Shown here: piece after piece, positions 17,416 to 26,320 of the stretch | Position numbering within the stretch: the stretch's first letter is position 1 | Layout of the letters: each line of letters starts with the position of its first letter | Assembly (NCBI GenBank): GCA_050180485.1 | Contig: JBFXED010000019.1 | Location: 15,941-79,940, forward strand | DNA length: 64,000 nucleotides | Direction: 5' to 3' | Source: CADEGL01 sp050180485 | GTDB lineage: Bacteria > Pseudomonadota > Alphaproteobacteria > CADEGL01 | The notes under the pieces: generated by a model | The model's input: only the letters and a program-made list of their open reading frames with translations | Told to the model about the DNA's origin: nothing | Databases searched by the model: none | Program-made: the position numbers and the translations under genes

Positions 17416-18747
17416 TTATGGAATCAAGGGCGACCATGCCGGATCCGAGCCATCCATGGGGGTTACGACCTCCCTTTCGTTGTGTCCCGTGATGTCGATC
17501 GAATACAGCCGCGCCACGCCGCCACGCCCCTGTTTATCTTGGGGAGTCTGGCGGTAATACATGAGAACCCGCCCGTTCGGCGCCCAGGTCGGCCCCTCGA
17601 CCAGGAAGGCGCTGGTCAGCATGCGTTCGTCGGACCCGTCGGGCCGCATGATCCCGATATAGAACTGACCTTGGTGCATCTTGGTAAACGCGATGTAATC
17701 GCCACGCGGCGACCAAACCGGGGTCGCGTAGCGGCCGGGGCCATTGCTCAAGCGGCGCACGCCCGAACCGTCGGCGTTCATGATGTAGAGCTGCTGGCTG
17801 CCACCCCGGTCGGAATTGAAGACGATCTGGTTGCTGTCCGGCGAATAGGATGGCGACGTATCGATCGCCAGATCGTTAGTCAGGCGCGTCACTTTCCGTG
17901 TGCGCAAGTCCATCGTATAGATTTCGGAATTGCCGTCTTGCGCCATGCTCATGATGACTTTCTGCCCATCGGGCGAGAAGCGCGGCGCGAAGGTCATGCC
18001 GGGGAAATCGCCCAGCACCTCCTGCTTACCCGTGTCGATGCTAAGTAAATATACCCGGGGCCGATCACCCACGATGGCGAAGTAGGTGATCTCCTGCAGC
18101 GTCGGCGAAAAACGCGGCGTCAGGGTCAGGTGCCGTCCATCGGTCAGGAAACGGTGATTGGCGCCGTCCTGATCCATGATGGCCAGCCGCTTGGTTCGCC
18201 GCGTGGACGGCCCTTGCTCGGAGATATAGACGACACGCGTGTCGAAATAGCCATCCTCGCCGGTCAGGCGCTTGTAGATGGCATCCGAGATCTTGTGCGC
18301 GAGGCGGCGCCAGTGCATCGGCGCCGTGGAATAAGCCAGGCCGACGAGCTGCTGTCCCGCGAATACGTCCCACAGCCGGAACTCGACGCGAAGCTGGCCG
18401 TCGCCCTGCATTTGGGCCGTACCCGTGACCAACGCGTTGGCGTTGATGACGCGCCAGTCAGGAAAGTTCGGCATCACGCGCAGCGACGCCGCATTCTGGA
18501 TGAAAGCGCGCTGGTCGATGGGCTTGAACAGGCCCGAGCGCTCCAGGTCGGCGGCGATGACCCCCGTCACGTCCTTGCCCATCTGGACTTCCTGCGGATT
18601 GTCGCCCGCGAAGTCGGTGATGGCGATCGGCATCGGGGCCCGGAAGCCCTCGGTGATGTCCACGCGCAAATCCGCGCGCGCGGGCAACGCGGCCCACATC
18701 ACGCCGATCACGACGAGGAACAGGGTGCGGAGGATCGATCGGGTCAT
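17416..18747 (-). CDS. tolB: Tol-Pal periplasmic protein TolB
   Basis: Periplasmic six-bladed beta-propeller that shuttles between Pal and TolA. The 443-residue precursor has a signal peptide (ILRTLFLVVIGVMWAALPARA), an N-terminal alpha/beta domain (RVDITEGFRAPMPIAITDF), then WD40/PD40-like repeats such as APRFSPDGQKVIMSM, SPSYSPDSNQIVFNSDRGG and TPVWSPRGDYIAFTK. ATG at 18747 is preferred over TTG at 18753; it lies 2 bases after the tolA stop, pointing to tight coupling. Confidence 0.97.
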   Translation of the reverse strand: MTRSILRTLFLVVIGVMWAALPARADLRVDITEGFRAPMPIAITDFAGDNPQEVQMGKDVTGVIAADLERSGLFKPIDQRAFIQNAASLRVMPNFPDWRVINANALVTGTAQMQGDGQLRVEFRLWDVFAGQQLVGLAYSTAPMHWRRLAHKISDAIYKRLTGEDGYFDTRVVYISEQGPSTRRTKRLAIMDQDGANHRFLTDGRHLTLTPRFSPTLQEITYFAIVGDRPRVYLLSIDTGKQEVLGDFPGMTFAPRFSPDGQKVIMSMAQDGNSEIYTMDLRTRKVTRLTNDLAIDTSPSYSPDSNQIVFNSDRGGSQQLYIMNADGSGVRRLSNGPGRYATPVWSPRGDYIAFTKMHQGQFYIGIMRPDGSDERMLTSAFLVEGPTWAPNGRVLMYYRQTPQDKQGRGGVARLYSIDITGHNEREVVTPMDGSDPAWSPLIP

Positions 18748-18749
18748 GA

Positions 18750-19613
18750 TCAAACAAGGTCCTTTGGGTTGAACGTCAGCGTCATGTCACGCCAGATATC
18801 GTAGCTGTCGGACGGAAGCTTGAGCGGATTGCAGCGCGGGTTGAGCACGGCGCGCATCGCGCTTTCGGCCAAGGTCCGATAGAACGGATCGCTGCCCATC
18901 CGGCCAGGGTCGCGCGGTTCCACGCGCTGCACCGCGCCGTCGGGACCAAGCTGCATCCGAATCTCGACCACCATGTTCTGGATGTCCTTCGCGCCCGCGG
19001 GGACGTTCCAACATTGTTTGATCTGCTGCCGGACCAGATCGCCGAGCTGTGCCTCGCGGCGCGTTCGGTCCAGATTGGAAACGGCGGCATTCGGCGTCGG
19101 CGGCGTTTGCGTCTCTGTCTTGGGCGCGGGCTTGTCATTCGCCTTTTTCTGTTCCTGGTCCAGCTTTTCGACCGTCTTGAGAACCGATGCCATCAGATTC
19201 TTGTTCTGGGTCGGCGGCTCCGGCTTTTCCTTAACGACCGGGCGCACCTGGGGTTCCGGCGGCTGGGGCTGCGCGGTCTCTTTCGGCGGCTCGGGTTTGG
19301 GCGGCTGGGGCTTTGGCAACGGCACGGCGTCGGACTGCTGCTCGACCTTGGGCGCCGGCGGCTGCGGCGGCGGCGGAGTGGGCGGCGTCGGCGTGGGCGG
19401 TTCGGGCTTGGCCTCCTTGGGCGGCTCGGGCGCCGGCTCTTGCTTCGGCTCCGGCTTGGGCTCCGACTGCGACTGCGGCAAAGATGCCACGATCTCGACC
19501 GGCATGATCGGCTCGGGCATCTCCCGGTCGAAATCCAAAAGCGGCCAGATCACCGCGGCGAAGAAAACGATGCCGAGGTGGAGCCCCGCCGAGTAATAGG
19601 CGGCTCTGCGCAT
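18750..19613 (-). CDS. tolA: Tol-Pal inner-membrane protein TolA
   Basis: Spans the periplasm and carries force from TolQR to Pal/TolB. The 287-residue protein has one N-terminal membrane helix (SAGLHLGIVFFAAVIWPLL), a long middle domain, and a C-terminal TolA/TonB-like domain (QIKQCWNVPAGAKDIQNMVV ... FYRTLAESAMRAVLNPRCNP). The middle domain is unusual: instead of the long Ala/Lys helix of enteric TolA it is full of PKPEP and PEPP repeats, as in TonB, followed by a short charged helix near residue 150. Overlapping neighbours tolR and tolB fix its identity. Confidence 0.93.
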   Translation of the reverse strand: MRRAAYYSAGLHLGIVFFAAVIWPLLDFDREMPEPIMPVEIVASLPQSQSEPKPEPKQEPAPEPPKEAKPEPPTPTPPTPPPPQPPAPKVEQQSDAVPLPKPQPPKPEPPKETAQPQPPEPQVRPVVKEKPEPPTQNKNLMASVLKTVEKLDQEQKKANDKPAPKTETQTPPTPNAAVSNLDRTRREAQLGDLVRQQIKQCWNVPAGAKDIQNMVVEIRMQLGPDGAVQRVEPRDPGRMGSDPFYRTLAESAMRAVLNPRCNPLKLPSDSYDIWRDMTLTFNPKDLV

Positions 19614-19614
19614 G

Positions 19615-20082
19615 CTAGGGAGACTTCTTCGGCCTCTGCGAGGCCGTCCCCTGCGGCATCTCGGCGATGAGCGCGACCTTGCTGAAGCCTGCGGACGACA
19701 ACGTGCCCATCACCTCCATCACGCGCCCGTAATCGACCCCCCGGTCGCCGCGCACAAAGACGCGGGTGTCATGCTTGTTGGCCGTGATCGCCTCAAGCTT
19801 AGGCGTCAACGAATCCAGCGAGATTTCGGTTTCCTGCAAAAACACCTTGCCGTCCTGCTTGATTGAAACCACCAGCGGCTCGCCGGGCTCCGTGATCGGC
19901 TTGGCGTCCGTCTTGGGCAGATCGACAGGAACGCCGACCGTCAGCAGCGGCGCCGTGATCATGAAGATGACCAGCAACACGAGCATGACGTCCACAAGCG
20001 GCGTAACGTTGATCTCGTGCGACGGCGCATAGCGTGCGCGCATGCCGCCACCTTTGCCGCCTCCGCCGAGTTTGGCTCCCAT
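19615..20082 (-). CDS. tolR: Tol-Pal proton-channel protein TolR
   Basis: ExbD/TolR family protein, partner of TolQ in the proton-driven motor. The 155-residue protein has a glycine-rich cytoplasmic start, a single membrane helix (INVTPLVDVMLVLLVIFMIT) that contains the essential aspartate in LVDVML, and a periplasmic domain. It is preceded by tolQ by 3 bases and followed by tolA by 1 base. Confidence 0.96.
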   Translation of the reverse strand: MGAKLGGGGKGGGMRARYAPSHEINVTPLVDVMLVLLVIFMITAPLLTVGVPVDLPKTDAKPITEPGEPLVVSIKQDGKVFLQETEISLDSLTPKLEAITANKHDTRVFVRGDRGVDYGRVMEVMGTLSSAGFSKVALIAEMPQGTASQRPKKSP

Positions 20083-20085
20083 GGG

Positions 20086-20817
20086 TTAGCTCCGCTCCTC
20101 GAGTTGGCGCGACAGCACCGCGCTGAACTCGCCGGCGAAGGCTTCGAGGCGCGCCGTGTAACGGACCAGATCGCCCGAAATCTTGTTGTAGGCCACAACC
20201 GCCGGAATGGCGGCGACCAGACCCAGCGCCGTCGCGAACAACGCTTCCGCGATACCGGGCGCCACAACCGCCAGGCTGGTGTTCTTCGACACGGCAATGG
20301 CCTGGAAACTGTTCATGATACCCCAGACCGTGCCGAACAGGCCGATGAACGGCGCGGTCGAACCGACCGAGGCCAGGAAGGTCATGTAGCGCTCGAGGCG
20401 CTCCATCTCGCGCGTCACTGTGATCATCATGACGCGCTCGATGCGCTCCTTCAGAAGCTGCTTGGCCACATCGTCGCGCGCACGGCCCTTTGCCTGGGCC
20501 CGACGCCATTCCGCCATCGCGGCGGAGAACACCGCTGTCATGGGGTCCTGCGGCCTCTGCCCGATATGGTCGTAGAGCTGGTCGAGCGATCCGCCGGACC
20601 AGAACGATTCCTCGAACTGCGTGGTGCGTTGGTTGATGCGGCGGATGCGCGTCATCTTTTCGAAGATGATCGTCCAGCACCAGAACGACGCGGCCAGAAG
20701 GCCGATCATCACCAGTTTCACGATGACGTCGGCGCGAAGGAACAGATGCCAGAATGACATATCGTAAGCGCCGACCGATCCGGCCAGCGCTGTGGCATCG
20801 ATTGCGGTTTGTTGCAT
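20086..20817 (-). CDS. tolQ: Tol-Pal proton-channel protein TolQ
   Basis: MotA/TolQ/ExbB family protein of 243 residues. The first membrane helix (VIVKLVMIGLLAASFWCWTI) is followed by a large cytoplasmic loop and two more helices, FLASVGSTAPFIGLFGTVWG and VAPGIAEALFATALGLVAAI, which carry the family's conserved channel residues. It is the second gene of the ybgC-tolQ-tolR-tolA-tolB-pal unit, 21 bases after ybgC. Confidence 0.97.
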   Translation of the reverse strand: MQQTAIDATALAGSVGAYDMSFWHLFLRADVIVKLVMIGLLAASFWCWTIIFEKMTRIRRINQRTTQFEESFWSGGSLDQLYDHIGQRPQDPMTAVFSAAMAEWRRAQAKGRARDDVAKQLLKERIERVMMITVTREMERLERYMTFLASVGSTAPFIGLFGTVWGIMNSFQAIAVSKNTSLAVVAPGIAEALFATALGLVAAIPAVVAYNKISGDLVRYTARLEAFAGEFSAVLSRQLEERS

Positions 20818-20838
20818 GGTTTCTTGCTCGCGTGTGGC

Positions 20839-21270
20839 TTAAGGGTTGGAACGGAACGCCGCGAGGATCGCGGCCGGAATACGGGCCGGGCGCCCCGCCC
20901 GGTTGACGCAGGCGAGACGGACCTTGAGGCGGGTCAGCACGGCGTCCTCGCGCGTGATGTCCTGGTCCGCCTCCAACGTGGCGCCGCCGACATGGGTCAC
21001 GCGGGTGCGGACTTCGAGCGCGTCGTCGAGGCGCGCGGGTAAAAGATAATCCGCGCTGCAGGCGCGCACCGCGAAGACCACGCCATCCTTGGCGTCCAAC
21101 TGGCGATGATCAAAGCCCCGCGCACGCAGCATCTCGGTTCGCGCCCGCTCGGCGAATTTGAGGTAGTTCGCGTAATAGACGATGCCGGCCGCATCCGTGT
21201 CCTCGTAATAGACGCGGAATGGAAAGACATGCTCCGGTACCGGCTTGGCGATTTCGGCGGCGCTAGGCAT
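20839..21270 (-). CDS. ybgC: acyl-CoA thioesterase YbgC of the Tol-Pal cluster
   Basis: A 143-residue hot-dog thioesterase. The active-site aspartate lies in the YEDTDAAGIVYYANYLKF motif, which is diagnostic for YbgC/4HBT proteins. It probably hydrolyses short-chain acyl-CoA or acyl-ACP and associates with phospholipid synthesis at the membrane. It overlaps the end of ruvB by 8 bases, so the ruv and tol genes form one continuous transcription unit here. Confidence 0.94.
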   Translation of the reverse strand: MPSAAEIAKPVPEHVFPFRVYYEDTDAAGIVYYANYLKFAERARTEMLRARGFDHRQLDAKDGVVFAVRACSADYLLPARLDDALEVRTRVTHVGGATLEADQDITREDAVLTRLKVRLACVNRAGRPARIPAAILAAFRSNP

Positions 21271-22327
21271 CGTTCGCCTCCTCGCGCCCAGCCAGAAGAT
21301 CGAGCTGCGCGCTTTCGCGCTTCGGCACCGTGAGACCCAGATAGCGATAGCCCTGGTCCGACAGCATGCGACCGCGCGGCGTGCGCTGAATCAAGCCTTG
21401 CTGGATCAGGAACGGCTCGATCACCTCTTCGATCACGTCACGCTGATCCGACAGCGCAGCCGAAAGCGTCTCTACGCCGACCGGCCCGCCGCCGTAATGC
21501 TGGGCGATGCAGCCCAGATAGCGCCGATCCATCGTGTCGAGCCCGCGGGCATCCACGTCCATACGCATCAGCGCGGCGTCGGCCACCTTGCGGTCGATGC
21601 GCGCAGCGCCATCCACGGCCGCGAAGTCGCGCACGCGGCGCAGCAGGCGGCCAGCGATGCGCGGGGTGCCGCGCGACCGGCGCGCCACCTCGTCGGCGCC
21701 GTCGTCGGTCATGGCGACGCCCAAAAGCCCGGCGCCGCGCAGAACGATGCTCTGCAGTTCGGCCGTGTCATAGAACTCGAGGCGCAGCGGGATGCCAAAC
21801 CGTTCGCGCAAGGGCGTGGTGACTAGGCCCGTGCGCGTTGTGGCGCCCACCAACGTAAAGGGCGGCAGGTCGATGCGGATCGAGCGCGCGCCCGGCCCCT
21901 CGCCGATCATCAGATCGAGCTGAAAATCCTCCATCGCGGGATAAAGCACTTCCTCGATGGCAGGATTGAGGCGGTGAATTTCGTCGATGAAGAGCACATC
22001 ACGCGGCTCGAGCGCCGTCAGCAGTGCGGCCAAGTCGCCCGCGCGCGCGATGACGGGGCCGGAGGTCGCGCGGAAGTTCACGCCCAACTCACGCGCGACG
22101 ATCTGGGCCAAGGTCGTCTTGCCCAAGCCCGGCGGGCCGTGGAACAGGACATGGTCCAGCGCCTGCTTGCGGCTGCGCGCAGCGGCGATGAAGACCGCGA
22201 GGTTCTCGCGCGCCTGCTTCTGACCGACGAAATCCTTCAGCGTCTGGGGACGCAATGTCGGGTCGCCCGAATCGTCCTTATCGGTGCGGCGCTGGAAATC
22301 GGGGCTGACCACGCGCTCCGCCGTCAC
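21263..22327 (-). CDS. ruvB: Holliday junction branch-migration helicase subunit RuvB
   Basis: AAA+ motor that drives branch migration with RuvA during recombination repair. The 354-residue protein has Walker A GPPGLGKTTLA, Walker B VLFIDEIHRLN, the sensor segment GATTRTGLVTTPLRERFG, and the C-terminal winged-helix DNA-binding domain with RTPRGRMLSDQGYRYLG. It overlaps ruvA by 4 bases upstream and ybgC by 8 bases downstream. Confidence 0.98.
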   Translation of the reverse strand: MTAERVVSPDFQRRTDKDDSGDPTLRPQTLKDFVGQKQARENLAVFIAAARSRKQALDHVLFHGPPGLGKTTLAQIVARELGVNFRATSGPVIARAGDLAALLTALEPRDVLFIDEIHRLNPAIEEVLYPAMEDFQLDLMIGEGPGARSIRIDLPPFTLVGATTRTGLVTTPLRERFGIPLRLEFYDTAELQSIVLRGAGLLGVAMTDDGADEVARRSRGTPRIAGRLLRRVRDFAAVDGAARIDRKVADAALMRMDVDARGLDTMDRRYLGCIAQHYGGGPVGVETLSAALSDQRDVIEEVIEPFLIQQGLIQRTPRGRMLSDQGYRYLGLTVPKRESAQLDLLAGREEANDA

Positions 22328-22938
22328 GACGCTAGCTCCTTCAGCCCGGCGCGCACCAGCGCCTCGACCTTGGCATCGGCGCCCAGCTTGGCCGAGGCGC
22401 GCGCAACCGCGCCGAATGCTTCCGTGCGGCCATAGCCGAGATTGACGAGAGCGGACACGGCATCGCCCGTACCGCCGGCCTCTCCACCGCGCGCCGCGGC
22501 ACCGGCCGGCGCTGCGACGGAAACCGGCGACGCCAGGTCGGCGATGCGATCCTTCAGTTCATTGACCAGGCGCATCGCGAGTTTCGGCCCGACGCCGTCG
22601 GCACGCGAAACCATGGCCTTGTCTTGCGCAGCGATCGCCTGCGCGATCTCATCGGGCGTCAGCGCGGAAAGGATCGACAGCGCCACCTTGGCGCCCACGC
22701 CCTGCACCGTCGTCAGCAAGCGATACCAATCACGCTCGAGACGGTCGGAGAATCCGTAAAGGACAATGCGGTCTTCGCGCACCGTCGTTTCCACGAGCAC
22801 GCTGGTGTTACCGCCGCGCACCGGCAGCTTGCCGAGCGTACGCCGCGAGCAAAACACTTGGTAACCGACGCCGTTGACGTCGACGACCGCCGAATCCTCG
22901 TCGACCGAATCGATCACGCCGGTAAGCTTGGAGATCAT
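22324..22938 (-). CDS. ruvA: Holliday junction-binding protein RuvA
   Basis: Tetrameric protein that holds the four-way junction and recruits RuvB. The 204-residue protein has the N-terminal OB-fold domain (MISKLTGVIDSVDEDSAVVD), helix-hairpin-helix motifs (TVQGVGAKVALSILSALTP and GVGPKLAMRLVNELKDR), a flexible Ala/Gly-rich linker, and a C-terminal domain (SALVNLGYGRTEAFGAVARA) that binds RuvB. It overlaps both ruvC and ruvB by 4 bases. Confidence 0.98.
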   Translation of the reverse strand: MISKLTGVIDSVDEDSAVVDVNGVGYQVFCSRRTLGKLPVRGGNTSVLVETTVREDRIVLYGFSDRLERDWYRLLTTVQGVGAKVALSILSALTPDEIAQAIAAQDKAMVSRADGVGPKLAMRLVNELKDRIADLASPVSVAAPAGAAARGGEAGGTGDAVSALVNLGYGRTEAFGAVARASAKLGADAKVEALVRAGLKELAS

Positions 22939-23450
22939 GGCCGCGCCCCCGCGGCCAATTGCGCGGCCTGACGGTAAGCGGGTGAAGAGCGGTGATGGGC
23001 ATGGCAGATGGCGACAGCCAAGGCGTCTGCCGCGTCCGCACTGTCGATCTTGCAGCTCGGCAACAGCGTCCGGACCATAAGCTGAATCTGCGTCTTTTCC
23101 GCATGGCCTGCGCCGACGACAGATTTCTTGATTTGGTTCGGCGCATATTCGGCCACGCTCAAACCGAGCCGCGCGGGTGCCAGCATCACCACGCCGCGCG
23201 CCATGCCGAGCTTCAGGGTCGATTCGGGATTCTTATTCACGAACACGGTTTCGACGGCGGCTTCGTCCGGCGCGTGTTCGGCGATCACAGCGGCCAGCGC
23301 CTCATGCAAAGCGGCCAGACGCTCGCCCATCGGACGGCTATCGGCGGGCGCGATGACGCCGTTGGCGACATGCGACAGGCGCAGACCCTCAACGCGGATG
23401 ATTCCCCATCCGGTCCGCCTAAGGCCGGGATCAAGTCCCAGCAGCTTCAA
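22935..23450 (-). CDS. ruvC: Holliday junction resolvase RuvC
   Basis: Endonuclease that cuts Holliday junctions. The 171-residue protein has the RNase-H-like core with acidic residues in LGLDPGLRRTGWG (first catalytic Asp), VETVFVNKNPES (Glu), and the C-terminal DSADAADALAVAICHAH. The start is placed at TTG 23450, directly before KLLGLDPG, as in the family; no in-frame ATG or GTG fits, and the longer frame to 23537 runs into yebC. It begins 19 bases after the yebC stop. Confidence 0.95.
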   Translation of the reverse strand: MKLLGLDPGLRRTGWGIIRVEGLRLSHVANGVIAPADSRPMGERLAALHEALAAVIAEHAPDEAAVETVFVNKNPESTLKLGMARGVVMLAPARLGLSVAEYAPNQIKKSVVGAGHAEKTQIQLMVRTLLPSCKIDSADAADALAVAICHAHHRSSPAYRQAAQLAAGARP

Positions 23451-23469
23451 CGCCGCACCGCCATCAGGC

Positions 23470-24216
23470 TCACGCCCTCTCCTTCTGGAGAATCTCTTCC
23501 GGCACGTCGAGATTGGCGAAGACATGTTGCACGTCATCGAGTTCGTCGAGCGTCTCGATCAGACTCAGGACTTCCTCGGCGGTCTCGCCCGCGACGGGGA
23601 CATCGATGCTCGCGCGCCAGACGAAGCCAGCCGACTTGGGTGCGCCCAGCTTCTTCTCCAGGACTTCACGCACCTCGTTGAAGGCATCGACCGAGCAGAT
23701 CACCTCGTGCCCGTCGGTCGACGACTGCACATCGTCGGCGCCGGCCTCAACCGCCGCCTCGAACACGGCCTCCGTCGCGCCCGCCTCGGGCGGGAAGAAC
23801 AGGTTTCCGACGCGCTGGAACATGTGGCTGACACTGCCGGTCTCGCCCAGGTTGCCGCCGTGCTTGGTGAAGGCAGAGCGCACGTCACCGGCGGTGCGGT
23901 TCCGGTTGTCCGTCAGCGCTTCGACGATCAGCGCGACACCGCCCGGCGCGTAGCCTTCGTAGCGTACTTCCTGATAGGCGTTTTCCTCGTTGCCGGCCGC
24001 GCGCTTGACCGCCCGCTCGATGCTGTCCTTCGGCATGTTCGCCGCGCGCGCGTTCAACATGGCCAAGCGCAGACGCGCATTCTGGGCGGGATCGGGCAAT
24101 CCGGAGCGGGCCGCCACGATGATTTCGCGCGCGAGCTTGGAAAACAGACGGGACCGCTTGGCGTCCTGGGCGCCTTTGCGGTGCATGATGTTCTTGAATT
24201 GAGAATGACCTGCCAT
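23470..24216 (-). CDS. yebC: YebC/PmpR-family transcription or translation factor
   Basis: A 248-residue protein of the YebC/TACO1 family (start AGHSQFKNIMHRKGAQDAKR; GGNLGETGSVSHMFQRVG; C-terminal LETLDELDDVQHVFANLD-like segment). Family members have been described as DNA-binding regulators and, more recently, as ribosome-associated factors helping translation through proline runs. Location just before ruvCAB is the standard bacterial order and supports the call. It is probably the first gene of a yebC-ruvCAB-ybgC-tol transcription unit. Confidence 0.95.
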   Translation of the reverse strand: MAGHSQFKNIMHRKGAQDAKRSRLFSKLAREIIVAARSGLPDPAQNARLRLAMLNARAANMPKDSIERAVKRAAGNEENAYQEVRYEGYAPGGVALIVEALTDNRNRTAGDVRSAFTKHGGNLGETGSVSHMFQRVGNLFFPPEAGATEAVFEAAVEAGADDVQSSTDGHEVICSVDAFNEVREVLEKKLGAPKSAGFVWRASIDVPVAGETAEEVLSLIETLDELDDVQHVFANLDVPEEILQKERA

Positions 24217-24384
24217 CGTCCAACGTCAGCTAAAAACTGGCTAAAACCTGTAGCCGGAAAGGATTTCTATACCATATGTGGTGTTTTCGCGCCTAGCGGC
24301 GCGCAGGGCGCGTTGGCGAGAAACTGCCGGGTCAATATGGCAGGAATACGGCTCTGAACCCGCGATTTACGGGGCTGAACGCCC

Positions 24385-25197
24385 CTAGGCGGGCATAGCG
24401 GGCTCCAAAATGCCACCCAGCCGCAAGGGAGAAACCCGCTTCGCCCGGCCGGTGGCGTCGTCGGTCTCAACCACGACCCCACACAGGGTGGCTTCGCCAT
24501 CGGCGGGAGCCAGCCGTTCCGTCGGCAGCTTGCGGGTGAAGCGGTAGACCGAGCCCTCATGCTGCATGCCGATGACCGAGTGATAGTCGCCGCACATGCC
24601 GAGGTCGGTCAGATAACCCGTGCCCTTGGGCAGGATGCGCGCGTCTGCGGTCGGCACATGGGTGTGGGTGCCGACCACGAGCGAGACCCGCCCATCGCAG
24701 TGATAGGCCATGGCCTGCTTCTCGCTGGACGCCTCGCCATGCAAGTCGAGCAGGATCGCATGGGCCGTTCGGCCGAGCTGATGGCTGGACAGCATCGTAT
24801 CGACGCAAGCGAAGGGATCGTCCAGCGGATCCATGAACAGGCGCAGCATGACGTGCATCACCACGACGGTGCGCCCATCCAGCGTCTTGTAGACGCCCAT
24901 GCCCTTGCCGGGCGTGCCCTTGGGGAAGTTCTGCGGGCGCAGAAGACGCGGATCGCCGTCGATGTAGGGGATGATCTCGCGCTGGTCCCAGACGTGGTTG
25001 CCGGTCGTGATGACATCTACACCCGCGCCATAGACGCTCTGGCAGATCTTGCCGGTGATGCCGAAACCGCCCGCCGCGTTCTCGCCGTTGGCCACGACGA
25101 AATCCAGACCCAACTTCTTGCGCAGTTCCGGCACCTGCTCGACGACAGCATCACGCCCGCTGCGTCCCACGATGTCGCCGAGAAACAGGATCTTCAT
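24385..25197 (-). CDS. ymdB: YmdB-like calcineurin-fold phosphoesterase (TIGR00282 family)
   Basis: A 270-residue metallophosphoesterase; Bacillus YmdB hydrolyses cyclic nucleotides and affects multicellular behaviour, but the role in alphaproteobacteria is unknown. The metal ligands are visible in MKILFLGDIVGRSG (Asp), VVANGENAAGGFGIT (Asn/Glu), TTGNHVWDQ (Asn-His), LDLHGEASSEK and VVGTHTHVPTAD. The start is ATG at 25197, giving a 4 base ATGA overlap with the 5-FCL gene. 168 bases separate its stop from yebC; that gap has some inverted repeats but no T-run terminator. Confidence 0.93.
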   Translation of the reverse strand: MKILFLGDIVGRSGRDAVVEQVPELRKKLGLDFVVANGENAAGGFGITGKICQSVYGAGVDVITTGNHVWDQREIIPYIDGDPRLLRPQNFPKGTPGKGMGVYKTLDGRTVVVMHVMLRLFMDPLDDPFACVDTMLSSHQLGRTAHAILLDLHGEASSEKQAMAYHCDGRVSLVVGTHTHVPTADARILPKGTGYLTDLGMCGDYHSVIGMQHEGSVYRFTRKLPTERLAPADGEATLCGVVVETDDATGRAKRVSPLRLGGILEPAMPA

Positions 25198-25790
25198 GCC
25201 TTGGCTCCAAATTGGATCGCTTCGACCTCGGTAACCAGCCAATCGAGCGGCTGATCGTGGGCCTCGCGCGGCACCTGCGCCACTTCCTGGCCGGCATAGG
25301 CGACCCCGACCGCCAGCACACGCCCCGCCGCGCGCAAGTCCGCGAGCGTCATGTCGTAATAACCCGCCCCGTGCCCCAAACGGAACCCTTCCCGGTCGAA
25401 TGCCAGGAGCGGCACCAGAAGAAGCGACGGCGTCAGCACGGCGGCATCGGGCGCGGGCGCGAGAATGCCGAGCGAGCCCGGCACCATCGCATCGCCTTTG
25501 CGCCAGGCGCGGAACAACAGCGGTTTGCCGCGCCCCTGCACGACGGGCAGGCAGAGCGAGTGGCCGCGCGCGGCCAAATCCGCCATCAGCACACGCGGAT
25601 CCATCTCGCCTTCCATCGGCCAGTAGCCTGAAACGACCGCGCCGACGGCGGGCATGATCGCGCGCCCGAAGTTTCGGCACAGCCGCTCGCCCGCGCCGCG
25701 GCCGGCGGCCGTGTGTGCAGCGCGCTGCGCCATGCGCGCCGCCGCGCGCAACGTGCGCTTGGCGTCGGTCATGGCGGCATCAGACGGCAT
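25194..25790 (-). CDS. 5-formyltetrahydrofolate cyclo-ligase
   Basis: Converts 5-formyl-THF to 5,10-methenyl-THF with ATP, returning stored folate to the active pool. The 198-residue protein has the family signature GFRLGHGAGYYD near residue 140, an N-terminal basic helix (RTLRAAARMAQRAA), and VSGYWPMEGEMDPR. The start is either ATG 25790 or ATG 25772 (MTDAKRTLR); the second fits the usual family length a little better. As in many proteobacteria, it lies just after 6S RNA and zapA (there the gene is called ygfA or fau). Confidence 0.93.
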   Translation of the reverse strand: MPSDAAMTDAKRTLRAAARMAQRAAHTAAGRGAGERLCRNFGRAIMPAVGAVVSGYWPMEGEMDPRVLMADLAARGHSLCLPVVQGRGKPLLFRAWRKGDAMVPGSLGILAPAPDAAVLTPSLLLVPLLAFDREGFRLGHGAGYYDMTLADLRAAGRVLAVGVAYAGQEVAQVPREAHDQPLDWLVTEVEAIQFGAKA

Positions 25791-25810
25791 GGGATTCTCG
25801 GCAGGGAAAC

Positions 25811-25955
25811 AGGCGGAGCCAGATCGGCCGTCGGCGAGTCATGTCCACTGGAGCCTGCGTAAGCAGGTGGGCGCCATGTACCGAGGCCAGGGCCCCGGCA
25901 GAGACAGCTCCCTAGTGGTTTACATTGGCCCCCGGGACGACGATTGCCTAACGCG
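25811..25955 (-). ncRNA. ssrS: 6S RNA
   Basis: The 190 base gap between zapA and the 5-FCL gene is the classic place for 6S RNA, which mimics an open promoter and holds RNA polymerase. The minus-strand sequence can fold into one long rod: GTCGTC near the 5' end pairs with GACGGC near the 3' end, AATGTAAACCACTAGG pairs with CCAGTGGACAT, and the middle contains TACATGGCGCCCACCTGC followed by a small CCTGC/GCAGG hairpin, typical of alphaproteobacterial 6S. The exact ends are estimates from the pairing. Confidence 0.8.
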
Positions 25956-25980
25956 CCGCCCAGCACCGCCCAATGGGAAT

Positions 25981-26319
25981 CTAGGCGTGCTCCAGCCGCG
26001 CGGCAATGTCCTCGATGCGCGCGGCGACGCCTTCCAGCGCCGAGGCCGCGCGCGCATCCGCCTTCGAGGCGGTGGAACGCGCGTCGTCCGAGGTCTTACG
26101 GGTTTCGTCGAGCTGCCGCGTGACCTCGGACAATTCGTCCGCGATCAGGAGGCTGACCATGACCAGGAGGCGCATGTCGCCGATCTGCCCCATGGCGGCA
26201 ACCAGCTCGGACACACGGCGGTCGATATAGCCCGCCAACTGACGCAGATGATCTTCCTGGCCGTCGTCGCAGGCGATCTGGTAGGCGCGGCCGTTGATGG
26301 TGACGCTGACTTGCGCCAT
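25981..26319 (-). CDS. zapA: cell division protein ZapA
   Basis: Small protein that bundles FtsZ filaments at midcell. The 112-residue protein has the N-terminal ZapA domain (MAQVSVTINGRAYQIACDDG then EDHLRQLAGYIDRRVSEL) and a long C-terminal coiled coil (LLIADELSEVTRQLDETRK onwards). The neighbouring 6S RNA and 5-FCL gene support the call. It begins 1 base after the stop of the DUF4164 gene, implying co-transcription. Confidence 0.94.
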   Translation of the reverse strand: MAQVSVTINGRAYQIACDDGQEDHLRQLAGYIDRRVSELVAAMGQIGDMRLLVMVSLLIADELSEVTRQLDETRKTSDDARSTASKADARAASALEGVAARIEDIAARLEHA

Positions 26320-26320
26320 C

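Noticed and set aside
24217..24384. RNA gene between yebC and ymdB
   Set aside because: There are small inverted repeats (for example GGGGCTGAACGCCCC) but no consistent fold or T-run. It is better regarded as a promoter and spacer region for yebC.
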